From a gamma proteobacterium SCGC AB-629-P17 (GTDB lineage Bacteria > Pseudomonadota > Gammaproteobacteria > PS1 > Pseudothioglobaceae): a DNA stretch of 64,000 bases. The notes beneath the pieces were generated by a model, which was not told where the DNA came from, did no database searches, and worked only from the letters and a program-made list of their open reading frames with translations. Location of the stretch: contig KB889802.1 in NCBI GenBank assembly GCA_000372785.1, positions 1 through 64,000 on the forward strand, read 5' to 3'. Positions 27,368-39,978 of this stretch are shown one piece after another; positions within the stretch are counted from its first letter, which is position 1, and each line of letters starts with the position of its first letter. Both the position numbers and the translations under genes were made by a program.

Positions 27368-29032
27368 ATGTCAAATACTAGAAAATTTTCCTCAGTGGTT
27401 GTTGACGGTTACGAACGCGCACCTTCTCGTGCTATGCTCTATCCTGTTGGATTCAAAAAAGAAGACTTCAACAAACCTCAGGTCGGTATTGCATCAACCT
27501 GGTCAATGGTGACGCCTTGCAATATGCACATAAATACTCTGGCCGATGAGGCGGAAAAAGGCATCAACAATACTGGAGGTAAGGCTGTAATTTTTAATAC
27601 TATAACTGTTTCAGATGGTATCTCTATGGGATCCGAGGGAATGAAGTATTCGCTCGTTTCACGCGAAGTCATTGCCGATTCAATTGAAACCGTTGCAGGA
27701 GCCCAAGGGTTTGATGGTGTGGTGGCTATCGGTGGTTGTGATAAAAATATGCCTGGATGTATTATAGGTCTGGCTCGACTAAATCGTCCAGGGGTTTTTG
27801 TTTATGGTGGAACCATACAACCAGGTGATAATCATACTGATATTGTCAGCGTTTTTGAAGCAGTTGGTAAGCGGGCGAATAATGACATTAATGATATTGA
27901 ACTAGAGCAAATCGAATCTACAGCCATTCCTGGACCTGGTTCTTGTGGTGGCATGTATACCGCAAACACGATGGCTTCAGCGATTGAGGCATTAGGAATG
28001 AGCTTGCCTAACTCTTCATCGCAGGATGCGATTTCAGAAGATAAAAACAGTGACTGTCTTCGTGCCGGAGAAGCGGTAGTCAACCTACTCAATAAAGACA
28101 TCAAGCCAAGCGACATTATGACTAAAAAAGCATTTGAAAATGCTATTACTCTGATCATTACACTTGGAGGTTCTACTAATGCAGTCTTGCACCTGATTGC
28201 GATGGCTGACGCTATTGATGTTGACTTAAATATCGATGATTTCACACGTATTGGAGCCAAAGTGCCTGTTCTTGCAGATCTAAAACCTTCTGGCAAATAT
28301 ATGATGAGTGAATTGGTCAAAATTGGTGGAACATTGCCGTTAATGAAAATGCTTTTAGAGGCTGGCATGCTTCATGGAGATTGCCTAACTGTAACAGGTA
28401 AAACTGTTTCTGAAAATTTAAAAGACGTTAAACCTTATTCAGAAGACCAAAAAATTATAATGCCTTTAAGCAATCCTATCAAAAAGGACTCTCACCTGAG
28501 AATTTTGCGAGGCAATTTAGCCTCGGAAGGGTCGGTTGCAAAAATCACTGGCAAAGAAGGTTTGACCTTTCAAGGCAAGGCTAAAACGTTCGCCTGTGAA
28601 GAAGACGCACTCCAGGCTGTCCTTAACGACAAAATAATCGAAGGTGATGTCATCGTTATTAGATATGAGGGTCCAAAAGGAGGGCCAGGAATGCGTGAAA
28701 TGCTGGCTCCTACGTCTGCCGTTATGGGTAAAGGTTTGGGCGGTAAAGTGGCACTTATTACGGATGGTAGGTTTTCAGGGGGAACGCACGGTTTTGTTGT
28801 AGGTCATATAACACCTGAAGCCTTTAGTGGCGGGATACTTGCAGTCGTAGAGGATGGCGATGAAATCTTAATCGATGCAGAAAATAATCTCCTTGAACTG
28901 CTAGTTGACAAAGCCATTATCGACCAAAGATTATCGAATTGGCAGAAGCCGAAACCACGATACACAAAGGGGGTTTTAGCTAAATACGCAAAACTTGCTC
29001 AGTCTGCATCAAGGGGCGCGATAACTGAATAA
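27368..29032 (+). CDS. ilvD: dihydroxy-acid dehydratase
   Basis: Iron-sulfur dehydratase producing the 2-keto acids of valine and isoleucine. The start is ATG 27368 ([14 protein letters not shown]). The frame is open nine codons further upstream, but those are not conserved. The 554 residues carry [10 protein letters not shown] and [20 protein letters not shown] with the cluster cysteines, and the C-terminal [12 protein letters not shown] and [11 protein letters not shown]. The gene is alone; ilvBNC are not in the window. It ends 22 bp from the convergent rnr stop, with no clear terminator. Confidence 0.97.
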   Translation: MSNTRKFSSVVVDGYERAPSRAMLYPVGFKKEDFNKPQVGIASTWSMVTPCNMHINTLADEAEKGINNTGGKAVIFNTITVSDGISMGSEGMKYSLVSREVIADSIETVAGAQGFDGVVAIGGCDKNMPGCIIGLARLNRPGVFVYGGTIQPGDNHTDIVSVFEAVGKRANNDINDIELEQIESTAIPGPGSCGGMYTANTMASAIEALGMSLPNSSSQDAISEDKNSDCLRAGEAVVNLLNKDIKPSDIMTKKAFENAITLIITLGGSTNAVLHLIAMADAIDVDLNIDDFTRIGAKVPVLADLKPSGKYMMSELVKIGGTLPLMKMLLEAGMLHGDCLTVTGKTVSENLKDVKPYSEDQKIIMPLSNPIKKDSHLRILRGNLASEGSVAKITGKEGLTFQGKAKTFACEEDALQAVLNDKIIEGDVIVIRYEGPKGGPGMREMLAPTSAVMGKGLGGKVALITDGRFSGGTHGFVVGHITPEAFSGGILAVVEDGDEILIDAENNLLELLVDKAIIDQRLSNWQKPKPRYTKGVLAKYAKLAQSASRGAITE

Positions 29033-29054
29033 TCAGCTGCTCAATATTGATTAA

Positions 29055-31169
29055 TTAACTTGCAAGAATAAAGTCAATTTTTCGATCGTCCAGACTCACC
29101 GAGGCTACCTTGACTTCAACCACATCACCTAGACGAAAAATTTTTCCACCTCTTTCACCTGTCAGTTGATGGTGGGTCTCGTCATAAACATAATAGTCGT
29201 CTTTTAGATCTCGGACCGACACCATACCTTCTACAAAAATTTCAGAAAGTTCTACAAAGAATCCGAATCCTGCCACTCCGGAAATAACTCCACTAAATTC
29301 GTCTCCAACTTTATCCCTCATATACTCACACTTGAGCCACTGCTCAACGTCTCTGGTAGCGTCATCAGCACGCCTCTCTGTCATAGAAAGGTGGGAACCA
29401 ATTTCACTCATTTTATTTGATGGCGATCTCGGTTGATTATTTAAAACACGCTTAATGGCACGATGAACCAGAAGATCAGGGTAACGACGAATAGGTGAAG
29501 TAAAGTGGGTGTAGTCCTCAAAAGCAAGGCCGAAATGTCCCTCATTGGATGGCGTATAGACAGCCTGCTTCATTGTTCTTAAGACAACTGTCTTGATGAT
29601 ATTTTCATCATCTCTTCCTCTGGCATTTTTTAAAACTTTGGCAAAATCTCGAGACTCTGGCTCATTGCCTCCTTCCAAGGTAAGTCCTACTGCAGAGAGA
29701 AATTGTCGAGTGACTTCAATTTTTTCAGAGGTAGGTTTAGGATGAATTCTGTAAAGGAAGTCCTCATTGTGTTTTCCCAAAAATTTTGCGCTTGACTGAT
29801 TCGCCATCAACATGCACTCTTCAATTAGTTTATGTGCATCATTTCTTTGTCGAGCAACTATGTTGTCAATCTTTCCTTTATCGTTGAACAATATTTGACT
29901 TTCGATTCTATCGAAATCCATAACTCCACGCTTTTGACGTGAAATTCTAAGAGTTTTGTATAGGCCATACAAAAACTCAATATTCTCAATCACATTGCTG
30001 TAAGCATCTCTAAGTGAACTTTTTTTGTTTTCTAGTATCTCACTGACCTGACTATAGGTCAGTCGGGCATGTGAAAGCATCAGCGCTGGAAAGAACTTGT
30101 AATCAATCAATTCACCCAAAGAATCGATATTCATTTCGCACGCCATACAAAGCCTTTCTACATTTGGATTTAAAGAACATAAACCATTCGATATCGCTTC
30201 CGGAAGCATTGGAACAACGCGGTGCGGGAAATATACTGAGTTACCTCTCTCAAAAGACTCAGTATCAAGAGCTAAGTTCTCTTTAATATAGTGTGAAACA
30301 TCGGCAATCGCGACGATAAGTTTCCAGCCATTTTCAGAGGGTTCTACATACACAGCATCATCAAAGTCTCTGGAGTCATCACCGTCAATCGTAATCAACT
30401 GAAGGTGGGTTATATCAACCCGACCTTTTTTATCTTTCAAAAGGACTTTATCTGGTAATTTCTCTGACTCAGATAAAGAATCATCGCTAAACGTAGAAGG
30501 AATTTGGTGACGGTGGAGTGCTGAATCTATCTCCACGCCTTCATCTAGATAGGTACCAAGAATATCAGTCACCCTGCCTGTTGCCTCAGAGTCAAGAGTA
30601 GGTGAAGACAAAATCTCAACAATAACCACTTGGTTGTCCATACATTCCTTTAATAGCTTTGTGATTTTAATATCGTGTTTAATTCTCCTATCATCAACTA
30701 CAACGTACGGATACTGACCATCTAAATGAAGCCTTCCAACAACGCTTTTAAGGGTTTCGATAACCTTAACGATTTCAGCGTCTAGTTTACGATTAAGTAA
30801 TCGAACCTTGACCTTATCGCCATGAAAAACGAGTTTCATCTGTTGCGAAGACAACCTTAAATCTTTACCACCTTTGTCTAAAACTACAAAGCCAAAACCT
30901 TTCGGATTGGCTATAACACTACCCGTAAGAAGTCCTCGATTTGAGAAGATTCTATAGACTCCATTCTTGTTGCAACTGAGCTGTTTGTCTCTCACCATTG
31001 CTCTGAGACGTTTCTCAAATGGTTTTTTCTGCTCATCCGTCAAAAACAATAGCTTAAATAGCTGGCGTTTGCTTCTTGGTTTTTCTTGAATAAAACTTAG
31101 GATATGTTCGCGAGACGGGATTGGGCTATCGTACTTTTCCGCTTCTCGATCATAGTGAGGGTCAGACAT
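29055..31169 (-). CDS. rnr: ribonuclease R
   Basis: Processive 3'-5' exoribonuclease able to degrade structured RNA, active in RNA quality control. The 704 residues contain an N-terminal winged-helix region, cold-shock domains (VIANPKGFGFVVLD), the RNB catalytic domain with ITIDGDDSRDFDDAV (metal-binding aspartates) and HFTSPIRRYPDLLVHRAI, and a C-terminal S1 domain ending in FILAS. It is shorter than the 813-residue E. coli enzyme mainly because the basic Lys-rich tail is missing. It lies 39 bp after purA in the conserved hflK-hflC-purA-rnr order. Confidence 0.94.
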   Translation of the reverse strand: MSDPHYDREAEKYDSPIPSREHILSFIQEKPRSKRQLFKLLFLTDEQKKPFEKRLRAMVRDKQLSCNKNGVYRIFSNRGLLTGSVIANPKGFGFVVLDKGGKDLRLSSQQMKLVFHGDKVKVRLLNRKLDAEIVKVIETLKSVVGRLHLDGQYPYVVVDDRRIKHDIKITKLLKECMDNQVVIVEILSSPTLDSEATGRVTDILGTYLDEGVEIDSALHRHQIPSTFSDDSLSESEKLPDKVLLKDKKGRVDITHLQLITIDGDDSRDFDDAVYVEPSENGWKLIVAIADVSHYIKENLALDTESFERGNSVYFPHRVVPMLPEAISNGLCSLNPNVERLCMACEMNIDSLGELIDYKFFPALMLSHARLTYSQVSEILENKKSSLRDAYSNVIENIEFLYGLYKTLRISRQKRGVMDFDRIESQILFNDKGKIDNIVARQRNDAHKLIEECMLMANQSSAKFLGKHNEDFLYRIHPKPTSEKIEVTRQFLSAVGLTLEGGNEPESRDFAKVLKNARGRDDENIIKTVVLRTMKQAVYTPSNEGHFGLAFEDYTHFTSPIRRYPDLLVHRAIKRVLNNQPRSPSNKMSEIGSHLSMTERRADDATRDVEQWLKCEYMRDKVGDEFSGVISGVAGFGFFVELSEIFVEGMVSVRDLKDDYYVYDETHHQLTGERGGKIFRLGDVVEVKVASVSLDDRKIDFILAS

Positions 31170-31208
31170 AATGTGCTAAGTATATAGCAAGCTCCTTATC
31201 GGCAAGAG

Positions 31209-33654
<2,446 letters not shown>

Positions 33655-33663
33655 TACAAATAA

Positions 33664-34524
33664 TTAATCTGTAGGATTAAAGTGTCGGAAGAATTCTGAA
33701 TCTGGGTTAAGTACTAAAATATCACCTTGCTCGTTAAACGACTTTTTGTATGACTCAAGTGAGCGATAAAAGGAGTAGAAGTCAACATCTTGGCTATAGG
33801 CCTCAGCATAGTTACTTGCCGAAATAGCGTCTCCTTCACCTCGAATTTTTTCGGAATCTCTGTAAGCATTGGCGAGGATAATTGTGCGCTCCTTATCTGC
33901 AAAAGCTTGGAGCTTTTCGGCCTCCTCAGCACCATTAGCGCGATACTTGTTCGCAAGACCCTTTCTTTCTGTCTCCATACGACTATAAACAGAATTTCGA
34001 ACCTCTTGAGACAGCTCAATACGTTTAATACGTACATCAACAACTTCAATACCATACTCGTCTTCTGCGATTTCCTTAAGCTTACCTTTAACGCTAGCCA
34101 TAATCGCTTCCCGTTCATCTGAAATCACTTCAATTATGGTACGTTTTGAAAATTCACTCCTTAGTGCATCCTGATTATTTTGTGCAAGCCTGAGGTTAGC
34201 TTGCGCCATTGCACCACCTGTAGAAATGTAGAACTTTTGAGTGTCAACAATACGCCACTTAACAAAGGAGTCCACTACCACATTCTTCTTTTCAACGGTC
34301 AAGAAGGATTCTGCCGCTGAATCCAAAGTTTGAATACGTTTATCAAACCGCACAACGTTGTTCACAAAAGGGGTTTTAAATTTTAGACCAGGTTCATTTT
34401 CGATGGATACAATTTCACCTAATCGTAACTTAAGTGCGACCTGAGTTTCTTTGACGGTATATAAACTAGAGCTCAACAAGATTGCAATCAATACAGCCAC
34501 AACTAAAATTATTCTATTCATCAT
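33664..34524 (-). CDS. hflC: FtsH-modulating membrane protein HflC
   Basis: Band-7/SPFH protein that forms with HflK a large membrane cage around the FtsH protease. The 286 residues start with one membrane helix (ILVVAVLIAILLSSSLYTV), followed by the SPFH domain (LRLGEIVSIENEPGLKFKTP, FDKRIQTLDS), a long coiled coil (RANGAEEAEKLQAFADKERT) and the conserved tail DSEFFRHF. The start overlaps the hflK stop as ATGA. Confidence 0.95.
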   Translation of the reverse strand: MMNRIILVVAVLIAILLSSSLYTVKETQVALKLRLGEIVSIENEPGLKFKTPFVNNVVRFDKRIQTLDSAAESFLTVEKKNVVVDSFVKWRIVDTQKFYISTGGAMAQANLRLAQNNQDALRSEFSKRTIIEVISDEREAIMASVKGKLKEIAEDEYGIEVVDVRIKRIELSQEVRNSVYSRMETERKGLANKYRANGAEEAEKLQAFADKERTIILANAYRDSEKIRGEGDAISASNYAEAYSQDVDFYSFYRSLESYKKSFNEQGDILVLNPDSEFFRHFNPTD

Positions 34525-35684
34525 CTGTTCTCCCTTGAGCGTAATACACTTCCATCATTGCTCTGTGTTGTCGGGGAATCTTGAAAAGTAGCGACGCTTG
34601 ACGACGAACGTGACGACCTCGAAGAATTAATCAATTGGTCTATCGGTAAATACATCAAAGAATTAGAATTAGAGTCTACAATAACTTTGCTAGTGGAACT
34701 CAAAACCTCTTCAAGGGTCTCTCTATATAGTCTCTCTTTGGTCACAACGGGCGCCTTCAAGTATTCCGCTAAAATTTGGTTAAAACGGTAAGCCTCACCT
34801 TCGGATTTAGAAACAACTTGAGATTTGTAGGCTTCCGCTTCAGCAATAAGTCTTTGGCTTGCACCACGTGCTTTAGGAACAATGTCGTTGGCATAAGCTT
34901 TCGCCTCGTTGATGTATCTTTGTTCATCTTCTCGAGCCTTGACAACATCATCAAAGGAAGCTTTAACCTGTATTGGAGGTTGTGCGTCTTGCATAGTGAC
35001 TGCAGTAATTATTAGACCGGTATTGTATTCATTAAGTAAACCTTGGGAAGCACTTTTGACTTCTTGTGCCACCTGCTCACGGCCTGTCGTTAAGACATGG
35101 TCCATGGTGTTGTCACCTACTACTTGTCTTATAACACTTTGAACGACATGACTCAAGGTCAACTCTGGGTTAAAGACGTTAAATAAATAAGCTTGAGCAT
35201 CTGCAATCTTATATTGCACAGCCAACTTAACATCAACCATATTCTCATCTTTAGTCAACATCAATGATTCAGAGCTTACAGCGCCACTATAAGATGAGTT
35301 TTGGATATTTCTAAAACCAATTTCTGTAGCACGTATCTGTTCTACATTGACCTTATATACTGATTCAATCGGGTAAGGAATGCGCCAATGCGGGCCTTGA
35401 TCGGTAGTGTTTTGGTATGCTCCAAAACGCAAAACAACTCCCTTCTCAGCTGGATCAACAATATAGATACCAGATAGCAACCAAAGTAATACAGCAAGTA
35501 TCACGAAGTATTTCAAACTACCCTTAGCAGCCTTGCTGACGCCACCTTTACCGGAACCGGAAGATCCGCCACCGAATCTTGAATTAAACTTATTTTTAAA
35601 GTCTTTAATAACTTCTTCTAGTTCTGGAGGTGTTTGGTTATTACCACCCCAAGGGTTTTTATTATTTTCGTCGTTCCAAGCCAT
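34521..35684 (-). CDS. hflK: FtsH-modulating membrane protein HflK
   Basis: Partner of HflC in the periplasmic cage around FtsH. I start it at ATG 35684 (MAWNDENNKNPWG), because HflK proteins begin in this way and GGAG stands six bases upstream. An in-frame GTG at 35711 would add nine residues. The 387 residues have a Gly/Asn/Ser-rich cytoplasmic tail (NPWGGNNQTPPELEE, RFGGGSSGSGKGG), one membrane helix (LKYFVILAVLLWLLSGIYIV) and the SPFH domain with EKGVVLRFGAY and GPHWRIPYPIE. A coiled coil and a Ser-rich end (SSRSSRSSSS) follow. It is the first gene of the hflK-hflC-hisZ-purA-rnr series. Confidence 0.94.
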   Translation of the reverse strand: MAWNDENNKNPWGGNNQTPPELEEVIKDFKNKFNSRFGGGSSGSGKGGVSKAAKGSLKYFVILAVLLWLLSGIYIVDPAEKGVVLRFGAYQNTTDQGPHWRIPYPIESVYKVNVEQIRATEIGFRNIQNSSYSGAVSSESLMLTKDENMVDVKLAVQYKIADAQAYLFNVFNPELTLSHVVQSVIRQVVGDNTMDHVLTTGREQVAQEVKSASQGLLNEYNTGLIITAVTMQDAQPPIQVKASFDDVVKAREDEQRYINEAKAYANDIVPKARGASQRLIAEAEAYKSQVVSKSEGEAYRFNQILAEYLKAPVVTKERLYRETLEEVLSSTSKVIVDSNSNSLMYLPIDQLINSSRSSRSSSSVATFQDSPTTQSNDGSVLRSRENR

Positions 35685-36008
35685 TTTGGCTCCAGTTTGT
35701 TTTTGACTCACCTGAAATCCTTTATTATATATATATATTCAAATCTTAAGATATGGCCAAACACCAAAAAAACAAGTGCCTTGACCGACTTTTAGCAAAA
35801 ATTCATTAAAATATCTTTTGCTATAAAAAATATGCATCATTTTGCTACAAATATTACAGATATCTATCATTGCAAAGCAAAAACTATTTTACCCAATAAA
35901 TATTTTTATTAGAACTGATTTTAATTAGATAACTCTATATTTAATGTGGTCAAGTATTAACTCCATATAATGATAAAATGTGCCAATTTGGATTCACTAT
36001 TTTCATTC
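35685..36008. other. 324-bp divergent intergenic region between hflK and lptD
   Basis: No gene is visible. It must hold promoters for both the hflK operon (leftward) and the lptD operon (rightward). Features seen: an alternating AT tract near 35723-35740 just upstream of hflK; TATAAT at 35966-35971, a fair -10 box 38 bp before lptD; and a possible envelope-stress-type promoter at 35911-35938. A weakly translated extension of the lptD frame back to 35970 is not conserved. Confidence 0.6.
35911..35938 (+). promoter_or_regulatory. possible sigma-E-type promoter of lptD
   Basis: AGAACTG, then 16 bases, then TCTAT resembles the RpoE consensus GGAACTT-N16-TCTGA with mismatches. In E. coli lptD is indeed under sigma-E control. 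In such AT-rich DNA the match could be chance. Confidence 0.25.
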
Positions 36009-38288
36009 ATGAAAAAACACTTAATTCTATCCATGCTAGCCTTAAGTGCTTTTTCAATCCAGGCTGATGGTGTTAATCTTGCTTGCGCACCATACCAACC
36101 TCTTTGCATTAACTGCCCTGAATTTCAAACACTTTTCCCTGTTGAGGAATTGACCGATGACCCTGAAAGTTTAGACATTGAAGCAGATCAAAGTGAAATA
36201 ATTTCTAATGAAACTTACCATTTCAGTGGCAACGTTGAATTAAAGTCTGACTCTCATTTTCTCGCCGCAGACGATCTAGAAGTTTCTACTTCTGACAACT
36301 CCACACTAGCACAGGGTAATGTAAGGTTTCAGGATAACACTTACCTAATTACAGGGGATTTATTATCCGCAAAAAAAGAGAATGGTGAACTCATAGCGAA
36401 AGCTACCAATGCTAATTATCAAAATTTTTCAGTGGGTCCAGGAGGCGCTAATGGCTACACCGAAACAATTTCCAAAACCCCTACTAGCGTTTTCCTTACA
36501 GATGCAACATACAGTCTATGCCCTATAAATAAAAATGACTGGTTAATTGATGCGGATTCTATCGAACTTAACCTAGAGAGAAATAGAGGTTTTGCTAAAA
36601 ATGCGATCCTCGAGTTTTATGGCCTTCCAATTTTTTATTTACCAAGGTATAGCTGGGTTCTTGAAGGTCGAGGATCAGGCTTTTTGACTCCAAGTTACAA
36701 CAGCTACACTGAGACCTCTCAAACTAAACGTTCATATAGCTTAAGAGTGCCTTACTACTTTAATATTGCACCAGACCGTGACTTGATTCTTGCACTGACT
36801 CATATGACTAGCAGAGGTTTTATTTATGAAGGTAAGTACCGTCAACTAATTGCACCTAGAATAACAGAAGAAAAAGAAGATTCACTCTTTGAGTTAGAAA
36901 CTAGATACCTTTTTGATGACAAAATAACAAATTTAAATCGCTGGCTTATTGACACATCAATAGAATTAGACATATCTGAAAAAACGCATTTGAGTGCACA
37001 ATATTACCGCGTATCTGATGCAAAATATTTTGAAGAAGTGGCTCGCACCAATACTAATGTAAAAACTCTTAAATCTAATCTCGAGCTGAATTATGATAAC
37101 CCTAGTACAAACCTAGAAGCAGCTATTCTAACTGAGGATGAACAGGTTGTTAATGCTGGCACACCAGTCTATACAAGGGCGTTAGAAGGATCTATTTCGA
37201 AAACTTTTAATGCTGATAATAAACTCCCAATTCAAGTTGACGTTGTCAGCACCAAGTTCGACCACGACACACCTGGCAAAGAATCAGGCGTCAGAACCCA
37301 TGCCAACCTTGGCGTTACAAGAATACTTTCTTCAAAGTTCCCAATAATCACAACAAGAGCAAATGTAGACTCAACCTATTATAGGCTTGACAATAGTGAC
37401 AACATCAATCGCACAATTGTCGGAACTGGTGTTGACTTTACTTTCCCTTTTCAAAGCCAAGGTAATTTATATGGTTCACAAGTTAACCATACATTGACAC
37501 CTAAAATTTCTTACAACTATAGAGCAAAAGAGATTCAAGGAAACATTCCAATTTTTGACAGCACTGACAAATATGACGACATTATAACCTTCGGCGATCT
37601 TACTTCAGGAGAAAGGTATACAGGACTTGACAGGATCACCAATGCTAACGACTTTACCCTCAGTATTGAGTCAAGTCAAAGAGACGTAAATGCACTGGAT
37701 GATGATAAAGATCTCTTAAACATGAAAATTGCCCAAAGCTATTACACTGATGACGAAGTAGTCAGTGACACGGCTAATACGAATTACGAAACCAGGAGAT
37801 CATACTCAGATATAGCCGCATCAATCGATGTAGCCATTAGTAATCTTACCCTTGGTACTGCTGTTCAGTTTGACCCAGATCAATCTTCAATCGTTAAAAG
37901 GACAAACAGTTTAAGCTATATCCTCAATCCAAGAAAATTTGTTTCTATGTCTGTGAGTGACAATGCTGTTAAAGAAGATAAGGGTCAAAAGATTGCAAAA
38001 TTTTATGCAGCCTATCCACTGAATGATTCAATGCATCTGTTTGGTGGACTTGACAGGACAACTTCAACTGGTGTCACAAACGCGGAAACTACTGGAATAG
38101 CCTATGAGTCATGTTGTTGGGCGCTTCGTCTAGCACACTTTAAGGATTACAACGGAGCAGGTGGTTACAATTACAGTACTGGCGTTGAGTTAGTGCTAAT
38201 GGGGCTGGGCTCGACTTCATCGCCTTTAAGAGATCGCATAGAAGAAAAAATTCCAGACTACCATGTAAACCTTAGGTACAAACCTTAG
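36009..38288 (+). CDS. lptD: LPS-assembly protein LptD
   Basis: Outer-membrane beta barrel that inserts lipopolysaccharide into the outer leaflet with LptE. The true start is ATG 36009 (MKKHLILSMLALSAFSIQA, signal peptide); the frame extends 13 codons upstream without support. The 759 residues have an N-terminal OstA-like beta-jellyroll (LDIEADQSEIISNETYHFSG), then the barrel with FYGLPIFYLPRYSW and GSGFLTPSYNSY. Cysteines near the N-terminus and a late pair in YESCCWALRL match the disulfide pattern that makes LptD functional. surA follows after 3 bp, the conserved order. Its presence shows that the cell makes LPS. Confidence 0.96.
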   Translation: MKKHLILSMLALSAFSIQADGVNLACAPYQPLCINCPEFQTLFPVEELTDDPESLDIEADQSEIISNETYHFSGNVELKSDSHFLAADDLEVSTSDNSTLAQGNVRFQDNTYLITGDLLSAKKENGELIAKATNANYQNFSVGPGGANGYTETISKTPTSVFLTDATYSLCPINKNDWLIDADSIELNLERNRGFAKNAILEFYGLPIFYLPRYSWVLEGRGSGFLTPSYNSYTETSQTKRSYSLRVPYYFNIAPDRDLILALTHMTSRGFIYEGKYRQLIAPRITEEKEDSLFELETRYLFDDKITNLNRWLIDTSIELDISEKTHLSAQYYRVSDAKYFEEVARTNTNVKTLKSNLELNYDNPSTNLEAAILTEDEQVVNAGTPVYTRALEGSISKTFNADNKLPIQVDVVSTKFDHDTPGKESGVRTHANLGVTRILSSKFPIITTRANVDSTYYRLDNSDNINRTIVGTGVDFTFPFQSQGNLYGSQVNHTLTPKISYNYRAKEIQGNIPIFDSTDKYDDIITFGDLTSGERYTGLDRITNANDFTLSIESSQRDVNALDDDKDLLNMKIAQSYYTDDEVVSDTANTNYETRRSYSDIAASIDVAISNLTLGTAVQFDPDQSSIVKRTNSLSYILNPRKFVSMSVSDNAVKEDKGQKIAKFYAAYPLNDSMHLFGGLDRTTSTGVTNAETTGIAYESCCWALRLAHFKDYNGAGGYNYSTGVELVLMGLGSTSSPLRDRIEEKIPDYHVNLRYKP

Positions 38289-38291
38289 GTA

Positions 38292-39170
38292 ATGAAGAGA
38301 GTCTCGGCTCTTATCCTTCTCTTTCAGCTCGGAGTTTGTTTAGCAGAAAACACCATCATTGCGATAGTCAATGAAGAGGCTATCACTCTTCAATCAATAG
38401 AACAACAACTGAATGACGCTAACTCATTTAATGAAAAAATAGACATTGTAGGGAAACAGATTGAGATAGCACTCCAAATGAGCAAAGTAAGAAAACTTGA
38501 CCTTAACCCTTCCCAAGGAGACGTTAATGGGGCTCTCAATCAATTAGCTATTGATAATAATATTTCTATGGAACAGCTTCAATCCTACCCACAATTTCCA
38601 TCCTTAATCCAACAAATTACTAACAGACTTTCAATTCTTAACTTACAACAACATATTACAAAGGATTTGAATATTGAATTATTTGAAAATGAAATTAATA
38701 ATTGCACATCCAATATTAATGATAAAAATACAAAGCAAATCAGGATAGCCCAAATCATTATTTCTGAAATTGATAACTCGGATGTAATTATTGACAATCA
38801 AGAGAAGGCTGTAAGAAATTTTCTGAAAAAACTCTCAGACCATATTACCAAAGGCGCTTCTTTTGAAGCATTCTCTAAGCTACATTCGCAGCACCCAAGT
38901 TATGCAAATGGTGGCCTTTCAGACTGGATATTTGTTAACAACCCAACTATAGAAATGCTTGATTTACTCGAAGATGGAGAGGTTTCTACGATCTATTCTA
39001 CAAACATGGGGTGGGCAATAGCAATCAAGGTTGACGAGCGCTATATAGATGCTAATCTGGAAAATTGTAAAGAGAAAATTATTTACCAAAAAGTCCAACA
39101 GTTTTATTCTAACTGGCTGCAAGGTCTTAGAGATTCCGCTTATATTGAAATTTTTACTGATAAACTGTAA
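38292..39170 (+). CDS. surA: SurA-like periplasmic chaperone with a single parvulin domain
   Basis: Escorts outer-membrane proteins through the periplasm. The 292 residues start with a signal peptide (cleavage after VCLA), then the SurA N-terminal helical domain (IAIVNEEAITLQSIEQQL, PQFPSLIQQITNRLSILNLQ). One PPIase-like domain follows (IRIAQIIISE, PSYANGGLSDWIF, YSTNMGWAIAIKVDER), and then a C-terminal helix. Canonical SurA has two parvulin domains and about 430 residues, so this is a reduced version. The position right after lptD supports the assignment despite the divergence. rlmB follows 13 bp on. Confidence 0.85.
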   Translation: MKRVSALILLFQLGVCLAENTIIAIVNEEAITLQSIEQQLNDANSFNEKIDIVGKQIEIALQMSKVRKLDLNPSQGDVNGALNQLAIDNNISMEQLQSYPQFPSLIQQITNRLSILNLQQHITKDLNIELFENEINNCTSNINDKNTKQIRIAQIIISEIDNSDVIIDNQEKAVRNFLKKLSDHITKGASFEAFSKLHSQHPSYANGGLSDWIFVNNPTIEMLDLLEDGEVSTIYSTNMGWAIAIKVDERYIDANLENCKEKIIYQKVQQFYSNWLQGLRDSAYIEIFTDKL

Positions 39171-39183
39171 TTATTTTTTTCTA

Positions 39184-39930
39184 ATGTCTAAATCAATACA
39201 TATATACGGTTTTCATAGCATTAAAGCGCAACTAAACTCGAATCCAGAATACATTCTGAATGTTTTTGTTCAAACTGGAAGGAGTGATAGTCGGATGAGT
39301 GAAATAACTTCATTTCTCAACACTCAAAAAATAAACTTTTCGAAAATTGATAAAAACAAGCTTGATCGACTTGCAAAAGGTGAGCCTCACCAGGGTATTG
39401 TTGCAGAAACAATTTTGCCTTCGCTGCCAGGACAAGATGCTCTGATTAGCTTTGTTACTAAACTCTCAAGTAGTCCTCTTATTTTGATGCTAGATTCTAT
39501 TCAAGACCCAAGAAACCTGGGGGCTTGCCTTAGAAGTGCCAACGCCACAGGGGTCGACTGTGTTGTCATCAATAAGGATGGTTCTGCGCCTATAAATGCT
39601 GTTGTTCATAAAACATCAGCTGGAGCAATTAATCAACTTAAAATTTTTCAAGTCACAAATTTAGTCAGAGCCATTAACGCACTTAAAGACAAAAAACTAT
39701 GGGTGATAGGTCTTGACGATAGCGTTTCAACTTCATTATATGATGTCAATCTTATAGACCCAACAGTCATTGTAATGGGTACTGAGGGTAAAGGACTAAG
39801 GCAACTAATAAAGAAAACCTGTGATCAGCTGGCTACAATACCAATGATTGGCAATGTTGAAAGCCTTAACGTTTCCGTTGCAACCGGAATTGCGTTATTT
39901 GAAAGCAGAAGACAGAGACAAAGTAGTTAA
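39184..39930 (+). CDS. rlmB: 23S rRNA (guanosine-2251-2'-O)-methyltransferase RlmB
   Basis: SPOUT/TrmH-family enzyme that 2'-O-methylates G2251 in the ribosomal P loop. I start at ATG 39184 (MSKSIHIYGFHSIKAQL); the open frame upstream lies inside surA. The 248 residues include the substrate-binding L30e-like N-terminus (PHQGIVAE) and the catalytic knot motifs LMLDSIQDPRNLGACLRSA, VHKTSAGAI, VMGTEGKGLRQL and IPMIGNVESLNVSVATGI. In E. coli rlmB follows rnr; here it has moved behind surA. Confidence 0.95.
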   Translation: MSKSIHIYGFHSIKAQLNSNPEYILNVFVQTGRSDSRMSEITSFLNTQKINFSKIDKNKLDRLAKGEPHQGIVAETILPSLPGQDALISFVTKLSSSPLILMLDSIQDPRNLGACLRSANATGVDCVVINKDGSAPINAVVHKTSAGAINQLKIFQVTNLVRAINALKDKKLWVIGLDDSVSTSLYDVNLIDPTVIVMGTEGKGLRQLIKKTCDQLATIPMIGNVESLNVSVATGIALFESRRQRQSS

Positions 39931-39978
39931 TAATTAAAGGAGTTTCTGGTAACATGCTCAGGCTTTAGAAAATAGACA

